64,000 bases of DNA from positions 12,777,739 through 12,841,738 of the forward strand of contig NC_080057.1 in assembly GCF_026212465.1 (NCBI RefSeq), given 5' to 3'. The notes beneath the pieces are model-generated. The model was not told the DNA's origin, made no database searches, and worked only from the letters and a program-made list of their open reading frames with translations. The stretch's first letter is position 1; each line of letters begins with the position of its first letter. Made by a program: the position numbers and the translations under genes. Shown here piece by piece: positions 45,501 through 59,275 of the stretch. This DNA comes from Amaranthus tricolor (Eukaryota > Streptophyta > Magnoliopsida > Caryophyllales > Amaranthaceae).

Positions 45501-48500
45501 TTCTTCATCGTTCATTATTTATTGATCATTAATCCTTTTTCATTGTTCATCGTTTATTGTTCATTGATCATTGATCCTTATTCATTCCTCATCGTTCATT
45601 CTTCATTGATCATTGATCCTTGTTCATTCATCATTGATCATTGAACCTTGATCATTCTTCATTGATCAGTGTTCCATGTTCATTCTTCATTGATCATTTA
45701 CCCTTGTTCATTCTTCATCGTTCATTCTTGATTGATTATTAATCCTTGTTTATAGTTCATCGTTTATTGTTCATTGATCATTGATCCGATTTCATTCTTC
45801 ATCGTTCATCCTTCATTGATCATTGGTGCTTTTTCATTCTTCTTCGTTTATTCTTCACTGATCATTCATCCTTTTTCATTGTGCATCGTTTATTGTTCAT
45901 TGATCATTGATCCTTGTTTATTCATAATCGTTCATTCTTCATTGATCATTGATCCTAGTTCATTTTTCATTGATCATTTATCCTTGTTCATTCTTCCTCG
46001 TTCATTTTTCATTGATCATTAATCCTTGTTAATACTTTATCGTTCATTCTTTATTGATCATTGATCATTGATCATTCTTCATCGTTCATTCTTCATTGAT
46101 CATTGATCCTTGTTCATTTTTCATTGATCATTGATTCTTGTTCATTCTTCATCGTTCATTATTTATTCATCATTGATCCTTGTTCATTCTTCACCGTTCA
46201 TTCTTTATTGATCATTGATCCTTCTTCATTCTTCATTGATCATTGATCCTTGTTCATTCTTCATCTTTCATTCTTTATTCATCATTGATCCTTGTTCATT
46301 CTTCATCGTTCATTCTTCATTGATCATTGATCCTTCTTCATTCTTCATCGTTCATTCTTCATTAATCATTAATCCTTGTTCATTGTTCATCGTTTATTGT
46401 TCATTGATCATTGATCCTTGTTCATTTTTGATCGTTCATTCTTCATTGATCATTGAACCTTGATCATTCTTCATTGATCAGTGTTCCATGTTCATTCTTC
46501 ATTGATCATTTATCCTTGTTCATTCTTCATCGTTCATTCTTGATTGATCATTAATCCTTGTTCATAGATACTCTTTATTGTTCATTCATCATTGATCCGT
46601 GTTCATTCTTCATTGTTCATCCTTCATTGATCATTGGTGCTTGTTAATTCTTCATCGTTTATTCTTCAGTGATCATTTATCCTTTTTCATTGTTTATCGT
46701 TTATTGTTCATTGATCATTGATCCTTGTTCATTCTTCATCGTTCATTCTTCATTGATCATTGATCCTTCTTCATTCTTCATCGTTCATTCTTCATTGATC
46801 ATTAAATCTAGTTCATTGTTCATCGTTTATTGTTCATTGATCATTGATCCTTGTTCATTCTTGATCTTTCATACTTCATTGATCATTGATCCTTGTTCAT
46901 TATTCATCGTTCATTTTTTATTGATCATTGATCCTTTTTCATTCTTCATCGTTCATTGTTCATTGATCCTTGATAGTTAGTAATTCTTCATCGTTTATTA
47001 TTCATTAATGAATACTCTTTGTTAAGTCTTCATCGTTCATTCTTCAATGATCATTGATCCTTTTTTGATTCTTCATTGTTCATTGTTCATTGATTATTAA
47101 TCTTTATTCATTCTTTATTGATCATTAATCCTTGTTCATAGTTCATCGTTTATAGTTCATTGATAATTGATCCGTTTTCATTCTTTATCGTTCATTCTTC
47201 AATGATCATTGATCGTTATTAATTCTTCATCGTTTATTATTCATTGATCATTACTCCTTATTCATTCGTCATCGTTCATTCTTCAATGATCATTAATCCT
47301 TTTTCATTGTTCATCGTTTATTGTTCATTGATCATTGATACTTGTTCCTTATTCATCGTTCATTCTTCATGGATCATCGATCCTAGTTCATTCTTCATCG
47401 TTCATTCTTCATTTATCATTAATCCTTCTTCATTCTTCATCGTTCATTCTTCTTTAATCATTAATCCTTGTTCATTGTTCATCGTTTATTGTTCGTAGAT
47501 CATTGATCCTTTTTCATTCTTGATCGTTCATTCTTCATTGATCATTGATCCTTGTTCATTATTCATCGTTCATTTTTCATTGATCATTGATCCTTGTTCA
47601 TTCTTCATCGTTCATTCTTCATTGATCCTTGATAGTTAGTAATTCTTCATCGTTTATTATTCATTAATCATTACTCTTTGTTCATTCTTCATCGTTCATT
47701 CTGCATCGTTCATTCTTCAATGATGATTGATCCTTTGTCATTCTTCATCGTTCATTGTTCATTGATCAATAATCTTCATTCTTCATCGTTCATTGTTCAT
47801 TGATCATTAATCTATGTTCATTCTTGATTGATAATTAATCCTTGTTCATAGTTCATCGTTTATTGTTCATTGATAATTGATCCGTTTTCATTCTTCATAG
47901 TTCATTCTTCAATGATCATTGATCGTTATTAATTCTTCATCGTTTATAATGCATTGATCATTACTCCTTGTTCATTCTTCATCGTTCATTCTTCAATGAT
48001 CATTAATCGTCTTCAATTGTTCATCTTTTATTGGTCATTGATCATTGATCCTTGTTCATTCTTCACCGTTCATTCTTCGTTGATCATTGGTCCTAGTTCA
48101 TTATTCATCGTTCATTTTTCATTGATCATTGATGCTTGTTGCTTCTTCATTGTTCATTGTTCATTGATCATTGATCCTTGTTCATTCTTCATCGTTTATT
48201 CTTCTTTGATCATTGATCCTTGTTCATTCATCATCGTTAATTCTTCATTGATTATTGATCTTTTTCATTCTTCATCTTTCATTGTTCAATGATCGTTAAT
48301 CCTTGTGAATTCTTCATCATTCATTCTTTATTGATCATTAATCCTTTTTCATTGTTCATCGTTGATTCTTCATTGATCATTGATCCTTGTTCATTCTTCA
48401 TCTTTCATTCTTCGTTGATCATTGATCCTAGTTCATTCTTCTTCGTTCATTCTTCATTGATCATTGATCCTTGTTCATTCCTCATCGTTCAGTCTTCATT

Positions 48501-49211
48501 GATCATTGATCCTTGTTCATTTATCATTGATCATTGAACCTTGAATATTCTTCATTGATCAGTGTTCCATGCTCATGCATCATTGATCATGTATCCTTGT
48601 TCATTCTTCATCGTTCATTCTTAATTGATCATTAATCCTTGTTTATAGTTCATCGTTTATTGTTCATTGATCATTGATCCGTGTTCATTCTTCATCGTTC
48701 ATCCTTCATTCATCATTGGTGCTTGTTCATTCTTCATTGTTTATTTTTCACTGATCATTCATCCTTTTTCATTATGCATCGTTTATTGTTCATTGATCAT
48801 TGATCCTTGTTTATTCTTCATTGATCATTGATCCTAGTTCATTTTTCATTGATCATTGATCCTTGTTCATTCTTCCTCGTTCATTTTTCATTGACCATTC
48901 ATCCTTGTTAATTCTTTATCGTTCATTCTTGATTGATCATTGATCCTTGATCATTCTTCATCGTTCATTCTTCATTAATCATTGATCCGTGTTCATTCTT
49001 CATTGATCATTGATTCTTGTTCATTCTTGATCGTTCATTCTTCATTGATCATTGATCCGTGTTCATTCTTCATCGTTCATTCTTGATTGATCATTAATCA
49101 TTGTTCATAGTTCATCTTTATTGTTCATTGATCATTGATCCGTGTTGATTCTTCATTGTTCATCCTTCATTGATCATTGGTGCTTGTTAATTCTTCATCA
49201 TTTATTCTTCA

Positions 49212-52200
49212 GTGATCATTTATCCTTTTTCATTGTTTATAGTTTATTGTTCATTGATCATTGATCCTTGTTCATTCTTCATCGTTAATTCTTCATTGAT
49301 CATTGATCCTTCTTCATTCTTCAATGTTCATTCTTCATTGATCATTAAATCTAGTTCATTGTTCATCGTTTATTGTTCATTGATCATTGATCCTTGTTCA
49401 TTTTTGATCGTTCGTTTTTCATTGATCATTGATCCTAGTTCATTTTTCATTGATCATTGATCCTTGTTCATTCTTCCTCGTTCATTTTTCATTGATCATT
49501 AATCCTTGTTAATTCTTTATCGTTCATTCTTCATTGATCATTGATCCTTGATCATTCTTCATCGTTCATTCTTTATTGAACATTGATCCTTGTTCATTCT
49601 TCATTTATCATTGATCCTTGTTCATTCTTCATCGTTCATTCTTTATTCATCATTGATCCTTGTTCATTCTTCATCGTTCATTCTTCATTGATCATTGATC
49701 CTTCTTCATTCTCCATCGTTCATTCTTCATTAATCTTTAATCCTTGTTCATTGTTCATCGTTTATTGTTCATTGATCATTGATCCTTGTTCATTCTTGAT
49801 CGTTCATTCTTCATTGATCATTGATCCTTGTTCATTTTTCGTCGTTCATTCTTGATTGATCATTAATCCTTGTTCATAGTTCATCTTTATTGTTCATTGA
49901 TCATTGATCCGTGTTCATTCTTCATGGTTCATCCTTCATTGATCATTGGTGCTTGTTAATTCTTCATCGTTTATTCTTCAGTGATCATTTATCCTTTTTC
50001 ATTGTTTATCGTTTATTGTTCATTGATCATTGATCCTTGTTCATTCTTCATCGTTAATTCTTCATTGATCATTGATCCTTCTTCATTCTTCATCGTTCAT
50101 TCTTCATTGATCATTAAATCTAGTTCATTGTTCATCGTTTATTGTTCATTGATCATTGATCCTTGTTCATTCTTGATCTTTCATACTTAATTGATCATTG
50201 ATCCTTGTTCATTCTTCATCGTTCATTCTTCAATGATCATTAATCGTCTTCAATTGTTCATCTTTTATTGGTCATTGATCATTGATCCTTGTTCATTCTT
50301 CATCGTTCATTCTTCGTTGATCATTGGTCCTAGTTCATTATTCATCGTTCATTTTTCATTGATCATTGATGCTTGTTGCTTCTTCATTGTTCATTGTTCA
50401 TTGATCATTGATCCTTTTTCATTCTTCATCGTTTATTCTTCTTTGATCATTGATCCTTGTTCATTCATCATCGTTAATTCTTCATTGATTATTGATCTTT
50501 TTCATTCTTCATCTTTCATTGTTCAATGATCGTTAATCCTTGTTCATTCTTCATCGTTCATTCTTTATTGATCATTAATCCTTTTTCATTGTTCATCGTT
50601 GATTCTTCATTGATCATTGATCCTTGTTCATTCTTCATCTTTCATTCTTCATTGATCATTGATCCTAGTTCATTCTTCTTCGTTCATTCTTCATTGATCA
50701 TTGATCCTTGTTCATTCCTCATCGTTCAGTCTTCATTGATCATTGATCCTTGTTCATTTATCATTGATCATTGAATCTTGATTATTCTTCATTGATTAGT
50801 GTTCCATGCTCATGCATCATTGATCATGTATCCTTGTTCATTCTTCATCGTTCATTCTTAATTGTTCATTAATCCTTGTTTATAGTTCATCGTTTATTGT
50901 TCATTGATCATTGATCCGTGTTCATTCTTCATCGTTCATCCTTCATTCATCATTGGTGCTTGTTCATTCTTCATTGTTTATTTTTCACTGATCATTCATC
51001 CTTTTTCATTATGCATCGTTTATTGTTCATTGATCATTGATCCTTGTTTATTCTTCATTGATCATTGATCCTAGTTCATTTTTCATTGATCATTGATCCT
51101 TGTTCATTCTTCCTCGTTCATTTTTCATTGACCATTCATCCTTGTTAATTCTTTATCGTTCATTCTTGATTGATCATTGATCCTTGATCATTCTTCATCG
51201 TTCATTCTTCATTAATCATTGATCCTTGTTCATTCTTCATTGATCATTGATTCTTGTTCATTCTTCATCGTTCATTTTTTATTCATCATTGATCCTTGTT
51301 CATTCTTCATCGTTAATTCTTAAGTGATCATTGATCCTTCTTCATTCTTCATCGTTTATTCTTCATTAATCTTTAATCCTTATTCATTGTTCATCGTTTA
51401 TTGTTCATTGATCATTGATCCTTGTTCATTCTTGATCGTTCATTCTTCATTGATCATTGATCCTTGTTCATTTTTCGTCGTTCATTCTTGATTGATCATT
51501 AATCCTTGTTCATAGTTCATCTTTATTGTTCATTGATCATTGATCCGTGTTCATTCTTCATGGTTCATCCTTCATTGATCATTGGTGCTTGTTAATTCTT
51601 CATCGTTTATTCTTCAGTGATCATTTATCCTTTTTCATTGTTTATCGTTTGTTGTTCATTGATCATTGATCCTTGTTCATTCTTCATCGTTAATTCTTCA
51701 TTGATCATTGATCCTTCTTCATTCTTCATCGTTCATTCTTCATTGATCATTAAATCTAGTTCATTGTTCATCGTTTATTGTTCATTGATCATTGATCCTT
51801 GTTCATTCTTGATCTTTCATACTTAATTGATCATTGATCCTTGTTCATTCTTCATCGTTCATTCTTCAATGATCATTAATCGTCTTCAATTGTTCATCTT
51901 TTATTGGTCATTGATCATTGATCCTTGTTCATTCTTCATCGTTCATTCTTCGTTGATCATTGGTCCTAGTTCATTATTCATCGTTCATTTTTCATTGATC
52001 ATTGATGCTTGTTGCTTCTTCATTGTTCATTGTTCATTGATCATTGATCCTTTTTCATTCTTCATCGTTTATTCTTCTTTGATCATTGATCCTTGTTCAT
52101 TCATCATCGTTAATTCTTCATTGATTATTGATCTTTTTCATTCTTCATCTTTCATTGTTCAATGATCGTTAATCCTTGTTCATTCTTCATCGTTCATTCT

Positions 52201-54238
52201 TTATTGATCATTAATCCTTTTTCATTGTTCATCGTTGATTCTTCATTGATCATTGATCCTTGTTCATTCTTCATCTTTCATTCTTCATTGATCATTGATC
52301 CTAGTTCATTCTTCTTCGTTCATTCTTCATTGATCATTGATCCTTGTTCATTCCTCATCGTTCAGTCTTCATTGATCATTGATCCTTGTTCATTTATCAT
52401 TGATCATTGAACCTTGATTATTCTTCATTGATTAGTGTTCCATGCTCATGCATCATTGATCATGTATCCTTGTTCATTCTTCATCGTTCATTCTTAATTG
52501 TTCATTAATCCTTGTTTATAGTTCATCGTTTATTGTTCATTGATCATTGATCCGTGTTCATTCTTCATCGTTCATCCTTCATTCATCATTGGTGCTTGTT
52601 CATTCTTCATTGTTTATTTTTCACTGATCATTCATCCTTTTTCATTATGCATCGTTTATTGTTCATTGATCATTGATCCTTGTTTATTCTTCATTGATCA
52701 TTGATCCTAGTTCATTTTTCATTGATCATTGATCCTTGTTCATTCTTCCTCGTTCATTTTTCATTGACCATTCATCCTTGTTAATTCTTTATCGTTCATT
52801 CTTGATTGATCATTGATCCTTGATCATTCTTCATCGTTCATTCTTCATTAATCATTGATCCTTGTTCATTCTTCATTGATCATTGATTCTTGTTCATTCT
52901 TCATCGTTCATTTTTTATTCATCATTGATCCTTGTTCATTCTTCATCGTTAATTCTTAAGTGATCATTGATCCTTCTTCATTCTTCATCGTTTATTCTTC
53001 ATTAATCTTTAATCCTTATTCATTGTTCATCGTTTATTGTTCATTGATCATTGATCCTTGTTCATTCTTGATCGTTCATTCTTCATTGATCATTGATCCG
53101 TGTTCATTCTTCATCGTTCATTCTTGATTGATCATTAATCATTGTTCATAGTTCATCTTTATTGTTCATTGATCATTGATCCGTGTTGATTCTTCATTGT
53201 TCATCCTTCATTGATCATTGGTGCTTGTTAATTCTTCATCGTTTATTCTTCAGTGATCATTTATCCTTTTTCATTGTTTATAGTTTATTGTTCATTGATC
53301 ATTGATCCTTGTTCATTCTTCATCGTTAATTCTTCATTGATCATTGATCCTTCTTCATTCTTCAATGTTCATTCTTCATTGATCATTAAATCTAGTTCAT
53401 TGTTCATCGTTTATTGTTCATTGATCATTGATCCTTGTTCATTTTTGATCGTTCGTTTTTCATTGATCATTGATCCTAGTTCATTTTTCATTGATCATTG
53501 ATCATTGATCCTTGTTCATTCTTCCTCGTTCATTTTTCATTGATCATTAATCCTTGTTAATTCTTTATCGTTCATTCTTCATTGATCATTGATCCTTGAT
53601 CATTCTTCATCGTTCATTCTTTATTGAACATTGATCCTTGTTCATTCTTCATTTATCATTGATCCTTGTTCATTCTTCATCGTTCATTCTTTATTCATCA
53701 TTGATCCTTGTTCATTCTTCATCGTTCATTCTTCATTGATCATTGATCCTTCTTCATTCTCCATCGTTCATTCTTCATTAATCTTTAATCCTTGTTCATT
53801 GTTCATCGTTTATTGTTCATTGATCATTGATCCTTGTTCATTCTTGATCGTTCATTCTTCATTGATCATTGATCCTTGTTCATTTTTCGTCGTTCATTCT
53901 TGATTGATCATTAATCCTTGTTCATAGTTCATCTTTATTGTTCATTGATCATTGATCCGTGTTCATTCTTCATGGTTCATCCTTCATTGATCATTGGTGC
54001 TTGTTAATTCTTCATCGTTTATTCTTCAGTGATCATTTATCCTTTTTCATTGTTTATCGTTTATTGTTCATTGATCATTGATCCTTGTTCATTCTTCATC
54101 GTTAATTCTTCATTGATCATTGATCCTTCTTCATTCTTCATCGTTCACTCTTCATTGATCATTAAATCTAGTTCATTGTTCATCGTTTATTGTTCATTGA
54201 TCATTGATCCTTGTTCATTCTTGATCGTTCATTCTTCA
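49212..54238. repeat. Duplicated blocks in the satellite (1,636-bp tandem copy and 4.04-kb-spaced copy)
   Basis: 49,981-51,616 is repeated almost exactly at 51,617-53,252 (offset 1,636). The preceding block 49,212 to about 50,000 recurs from 53,253 to about 54,220 (offset 4,041, changing to 4,048 after an extra ATCATTG near 53,490). An older, less similar relative of part of the block lies at 47,954-48,537 (offset 2,237). The translated frames at paired positions are identical or differ by one residue, which shows the recency. Confidence 0.85.
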
Positions 54239-57200
54239 TTGATCTTTGAGCCTTGTTCATTCTTCATCATTCATTTTTGATTGATCATTAATCCTTGTTC
54301 ATAGTTCATCTTTATTGTTCATTCATCATTGATCTGTGTTCATTCTTCATTGTTCATCCTTCATTGATCATTGGTGCTTGTTAATTCTTCATCGTTTATT
54401 CTTTAGTGATCATTTATCCTTTTTCATTGTTTATCGTTTATTGTTCATTGATCATTGATCCTTGTTCATTCTTCATCGTTAATTCTTCATTGATCATTGA
54501 TCCTTCTTCATTCTTCATCGTTCATTCTTCATTGATCATTGATCCTTGTTCATTATTCATCGTTCATTTTTTATTGATTATTGATCCTTGTTCAATCTTC
54601 ATCGTTCATTCTTCATTGATCCTTGATAGTTAGTAATTCTTCATCGTTTATTATTCTTTAATCAATACTCTTTGTTCAGTCTTCATCGTTCATTCTTCAA
54701 TGATCATTGATCCTTTTTCATTCTTCATCGTTCATTGTTCATTGATCATTAATCTTTGTTCATTCTTGATTGATCATTAATCTTTGTTCATAGTTCATCG
54801 TTTATAGTTCATTGATAATTGATCTGTTTTCACTCTTTATCGTTCATTCTTCAATGATCATTGATCGTTATTAATTCTTCATCGTTCATTTATTATTGAT
54901 CATTGATCCTTTTTCATTTTTTTCATCGTTCATTCTACAATGCTTATTGATCCTTGTTCATTCTTCATCGTTTATTGTTCATTGATCATTGATCCTTGTT
55001 CATTCTTCATCGTTCATTCTTCATATATCATTGATCATTCTTCATTCTTCATCGTTCATTCTTCATTGATCATTAAATCTAGTTCATTGTTCATCGTTTG
55101 TTGTTCTTGGTTCATTGATCCTTGTTCATTCTTGATCGTTCATTCTTCATTGATCATTGATCATTGTTCATATTCAACGTTCATTTTTTATTGATCATTG
55201 ATCCTTGTTCATTCTTCATCGTTCATTGTTCATTGATCCTTGATAGTTAGTAATTCTTCATCGTTTATTATTCATTAATCAATACTCTTTGTGCAGTCTT
55301 CATCGTTCATTCTTCAATGATCATTGATCCTTTTTCATTCTTCATCGTTCATTGATCATTGATTATTAATCTTGGTTCATTCTTGATTGATCATTAATCC
55401 TTGTTCATAGTTCATCGTTTATAGTTCATTGATAATTGATCTGTTTTCACGCTTTATCGTTCATTCTTCAATGATCATTGATCGTTATTAATTCTTCATC
55501 GTTTATTATTCATTGATCATTACTCCTTATTCATTCTTCATCGTTCATTCTTCAATGATAATTAATCCTTTTTCATTGTTCATCGTTTATTGTTCATTGA
55601 TCATCGATCCTTGTTCATTCTTCATCGTTCATTCTTCATGGATCATCGATCCTAGTTCATTCTTCATCGTTCATTCTTCATTTATCATTAATCCTTCTTC
55701 ATTCTTTATTGTTCATTCTTCATTAATCATTAATCCTTGTTCATTGTTCATAGTTTATTGTTTGTTGATCATTGATCCTTTTTCATTCTTGATCGTTCAT
55801 TCTTTATTGATCATTGATCCTTGTTCATTATTCATCGTTCATTTTTCACTGATCATTGATCCTTGTTCATTCTTCATCGTTCATTCTTCATTGAATCTTG
55901 ATAGTTAGTAATTCTTCATCGTTTATTATTCCTTAATCATTACTCTTTGTTCATTCTTCATAGTTCATTCTGCATCGTTCATTCTTCAATGATGATTGAT
56001 CCTTTGTCTGTCTTCATCGTTCATTGTTCATTGATCATTAATCTTCATTCTTCATCGTTCATTGTTCATTGATCATTAATCTTTGTTCATTCTTGATTGA
56101 TGATTAATCCTTGTTCATAGTTCATCGTTTATTGTTCATTGATAATTGATCCGTTTTCATTCTTCATCGTTCATTCTTCTATGATCATTGATCGTTATTA
56201 ATTCTTCATCGTTTATTATGCATGGATCATTACTCCTTGTTCATTCTTCATCGTTCATTCTTCGTTGATCATTGGTCCTAGATCATTATTCATTATTCAT
56301 TCTTCATTGATCATTGATGCTTGTTGCTTCTTTATTGTTCATTCTTCATTGATCATTGATTCTTGTTCATTTTCATCGTTTATTCTTCATTGATCATTGA
56401 TCCTTGTTCATTCATCATCGTTAATTCTTCATTGATTATTGATCTTTTTCATTCTTCATCTTTCATTGTTCAATGATCGTTAATCCTTGTTCATTCTTCA
56501 TCGTTCATTCTTTATTGATCATTAATCCTTTTTCATTGGTCATCGTTTATTGTTCATTGATCATTGATGCTTGTTCATTCTTCGTCGTTCATTCTTTATT
56601 GATCATTGATTCTAGTTCATTCTTCTTCGTTCATTCTTCATTGATCATTGATCCTTGTTTTTTCCTTATCGTTCAGTCTTCATTGATCATTGATCCTTGT
56701 TCATTCATCATTGATCATTGAACCTTGATCATTCTTCATTGATCAGTGTTCCAAGCTCATTCTTCATTGATCATGTATCCTTGTTCATTCTTCATCGTTC
56801 ATTCTTGATTGATCATTAATCCTTGTTTATAGTTCATCGTTTATTGTTCAATTATCATTGATCCGTGTTCATTCTTCATCGTTCATCCTTCATTCATCAT
56901 TGGTGCTTATTCATTCTTCATCGTTTATTTTTCACTGATCATTCATCCTTTTACATTGTGCATCGTCTATTATTCATTGATCATTGATCCTTGTTTATTC
57001 TTCATCGTTCATTCTTCAATTATCATTGATCCTAGTTCATTTTTCATTGATCATTGATCCTTGTTCATTCTTCCTCGTTCATTTTTCATTGATCATTAAT
57101 CCTTGTCAATTCTTTATCGTTCATTCTTCATTGATCATTGATCCTTGATCATTCTTCATCGTGCATTCTTCATTAATCATTGATCCTTGTTCATTCTTGA

Positions 57201-59275
57201 TTGATTATTGATCCTTGTTCATTCTTCATTGTTCATTCTTTATTCATCATTGATCCTTGTTCATTCTTCATCGTTCATTCTTCATTCTTCATTCTTCATT
57301 GATCAATGATCCTTCTTCATTCTTCATCGTTCATTCTTCATTAATCATTAATCCTTGTTCATTGTTCATCATTTATTGTTCATTGATCATTGATCCTTGT
57401 TCATTCTTGATCGTTCATTCTTCATTGATCATTGATCCTTGTTCATTCTTCATCGTTCATTCTTGATTGATCATTAATCCTTGTTCATAGTTCATCTTTA
57501 TTTTTCATTGATCATTCATCCGTGTTCATTCTTCATTGTTCATCCTTCATTGATCATTGGTGCTTGTTAATTCTTCATCGTTTATTCTTCAGTGATCATT
57601 TATCCTTTTTCATTGTTTATCGTTTATTGTTCATTGATCATTGATCCTTGTTCATTCTTCATCGTTCATTCTTCATTGATCATTGATCCTTCTTCATTCT
57701 TCATCGTTCATTCTTCATTGATCATTAAATCTTGTTCATTGTTCATCGTTTATTGTTCATTGATCATTGATCCTTGTTCATTCTTGATCGTTCGTTCTTC
57801 ATTGATCATTGATCCTTGTTCATTATTCAACGTTCATTTTTTATTGATCATTGATCCTTGTTCATTCTTCATCGTTCATTCTTCATTGATCCTTGATAGT
57901 TAGTAATTCTTCATCGTTTATTATTCATTAATCAATACTCTTTGTTAAGTCTTCATCGTGCATTCTTCAATGATCATTGATCCTTTTTGATTCTTCATCG
58001 TTTATTGTTCATTGATCATTAATCTTTGTTCATTCTTGATTGATCATTAATCCTTGTTCATAGTTCATCGTTTATAGTTCATTGATAATTGATCCATTTT
58101 CGTTCTTTATCGTTCATTCTTCAATGATCATTGATTGTTATTAATTCTTCATCGTTTATTATTCATTGATCATTACTCCTTATTCATTCTTCATCGTTCA
58201 ATCTTCAATGATCATTGTTGATCGTTTATTGTTCATTGTTCATTGATCCTTGTTCATTCTTCAACGTTCATTCTTCATTGATCATTGGTCCTAGTTCTTT
58301 CTTAATTGTTCATTGTTCATTGATCATTGATCCTTGTTCATTCTTCGTCGTTTATTCTTCATTGATCGTTGCTCCTTGTTCTTTCGTTATCGTTCATTCT
58401 TTATTGCTCATTGATCCTTTTCATTGTTCATCTTTCATTGTGCAATGATCGTTATTCCTTTTTCATCCTTCATCGTTTATTCTTCATTGATCATTTATCC
58501 TTTATCATTGTTCATCGTTTATTGTTCATTGATATAAATCCTTGTTCATTCTTCATCGTGCATTCTTCATGGATCATCGATCCTAGTTCATTCTACATCG
58601 TTCATTCTTCATTTATCATTGACCCTTCTTCATTATTCATCGTTCATGCTTCATTAATCATTAATCCTTGTTCATTGTTCATCACTTATTGTTCATTGAT
58701 CATTGATCCTTTTTCATTCTTGATCGTTCATTCTTCATTGATCATTGATCCTTGTTCATTATTCATCGTTCATTTTTCATTGATCATTGATCCTTGATAG
58801 ATAGTAATTCTTCATCGTTTATTATTCATTAATCATTACTCATTGTTCATTCTTCATCGTTCATTCTTCAATGATGATTGATCCTTTGTCATTCTTCATC
58901 GTTCATTGTTCATTGATCATTAATCTTTGTTCATTCTTGATTGATCATTAATCCTTGTTCATAGTTCATCGTTTATTGTTCATTGATAATTGATCCGTTT
59001 TCATTCTTCATCGTTCATTCTTCAATGATCGTTGATCGTTATTAATTCGTCATCGTTTATTATTCATTGATCATTACTCCTTGTTCATTCTTCATCGTTC
59101 ATTCTTCAATGATCATTAATCCTCTTTCATTGTTCATCGTTTATTGTTCATTGATCATTGATCTATGATCATTCTTAATCGTTCATTCTTCATTGATCAT
59201 TGATCCTTGTTCATTCATCATCGTTAATTCTTCATTGATTAATGATCCTTTTCATTCTTCATCTTTCATTGTTCA

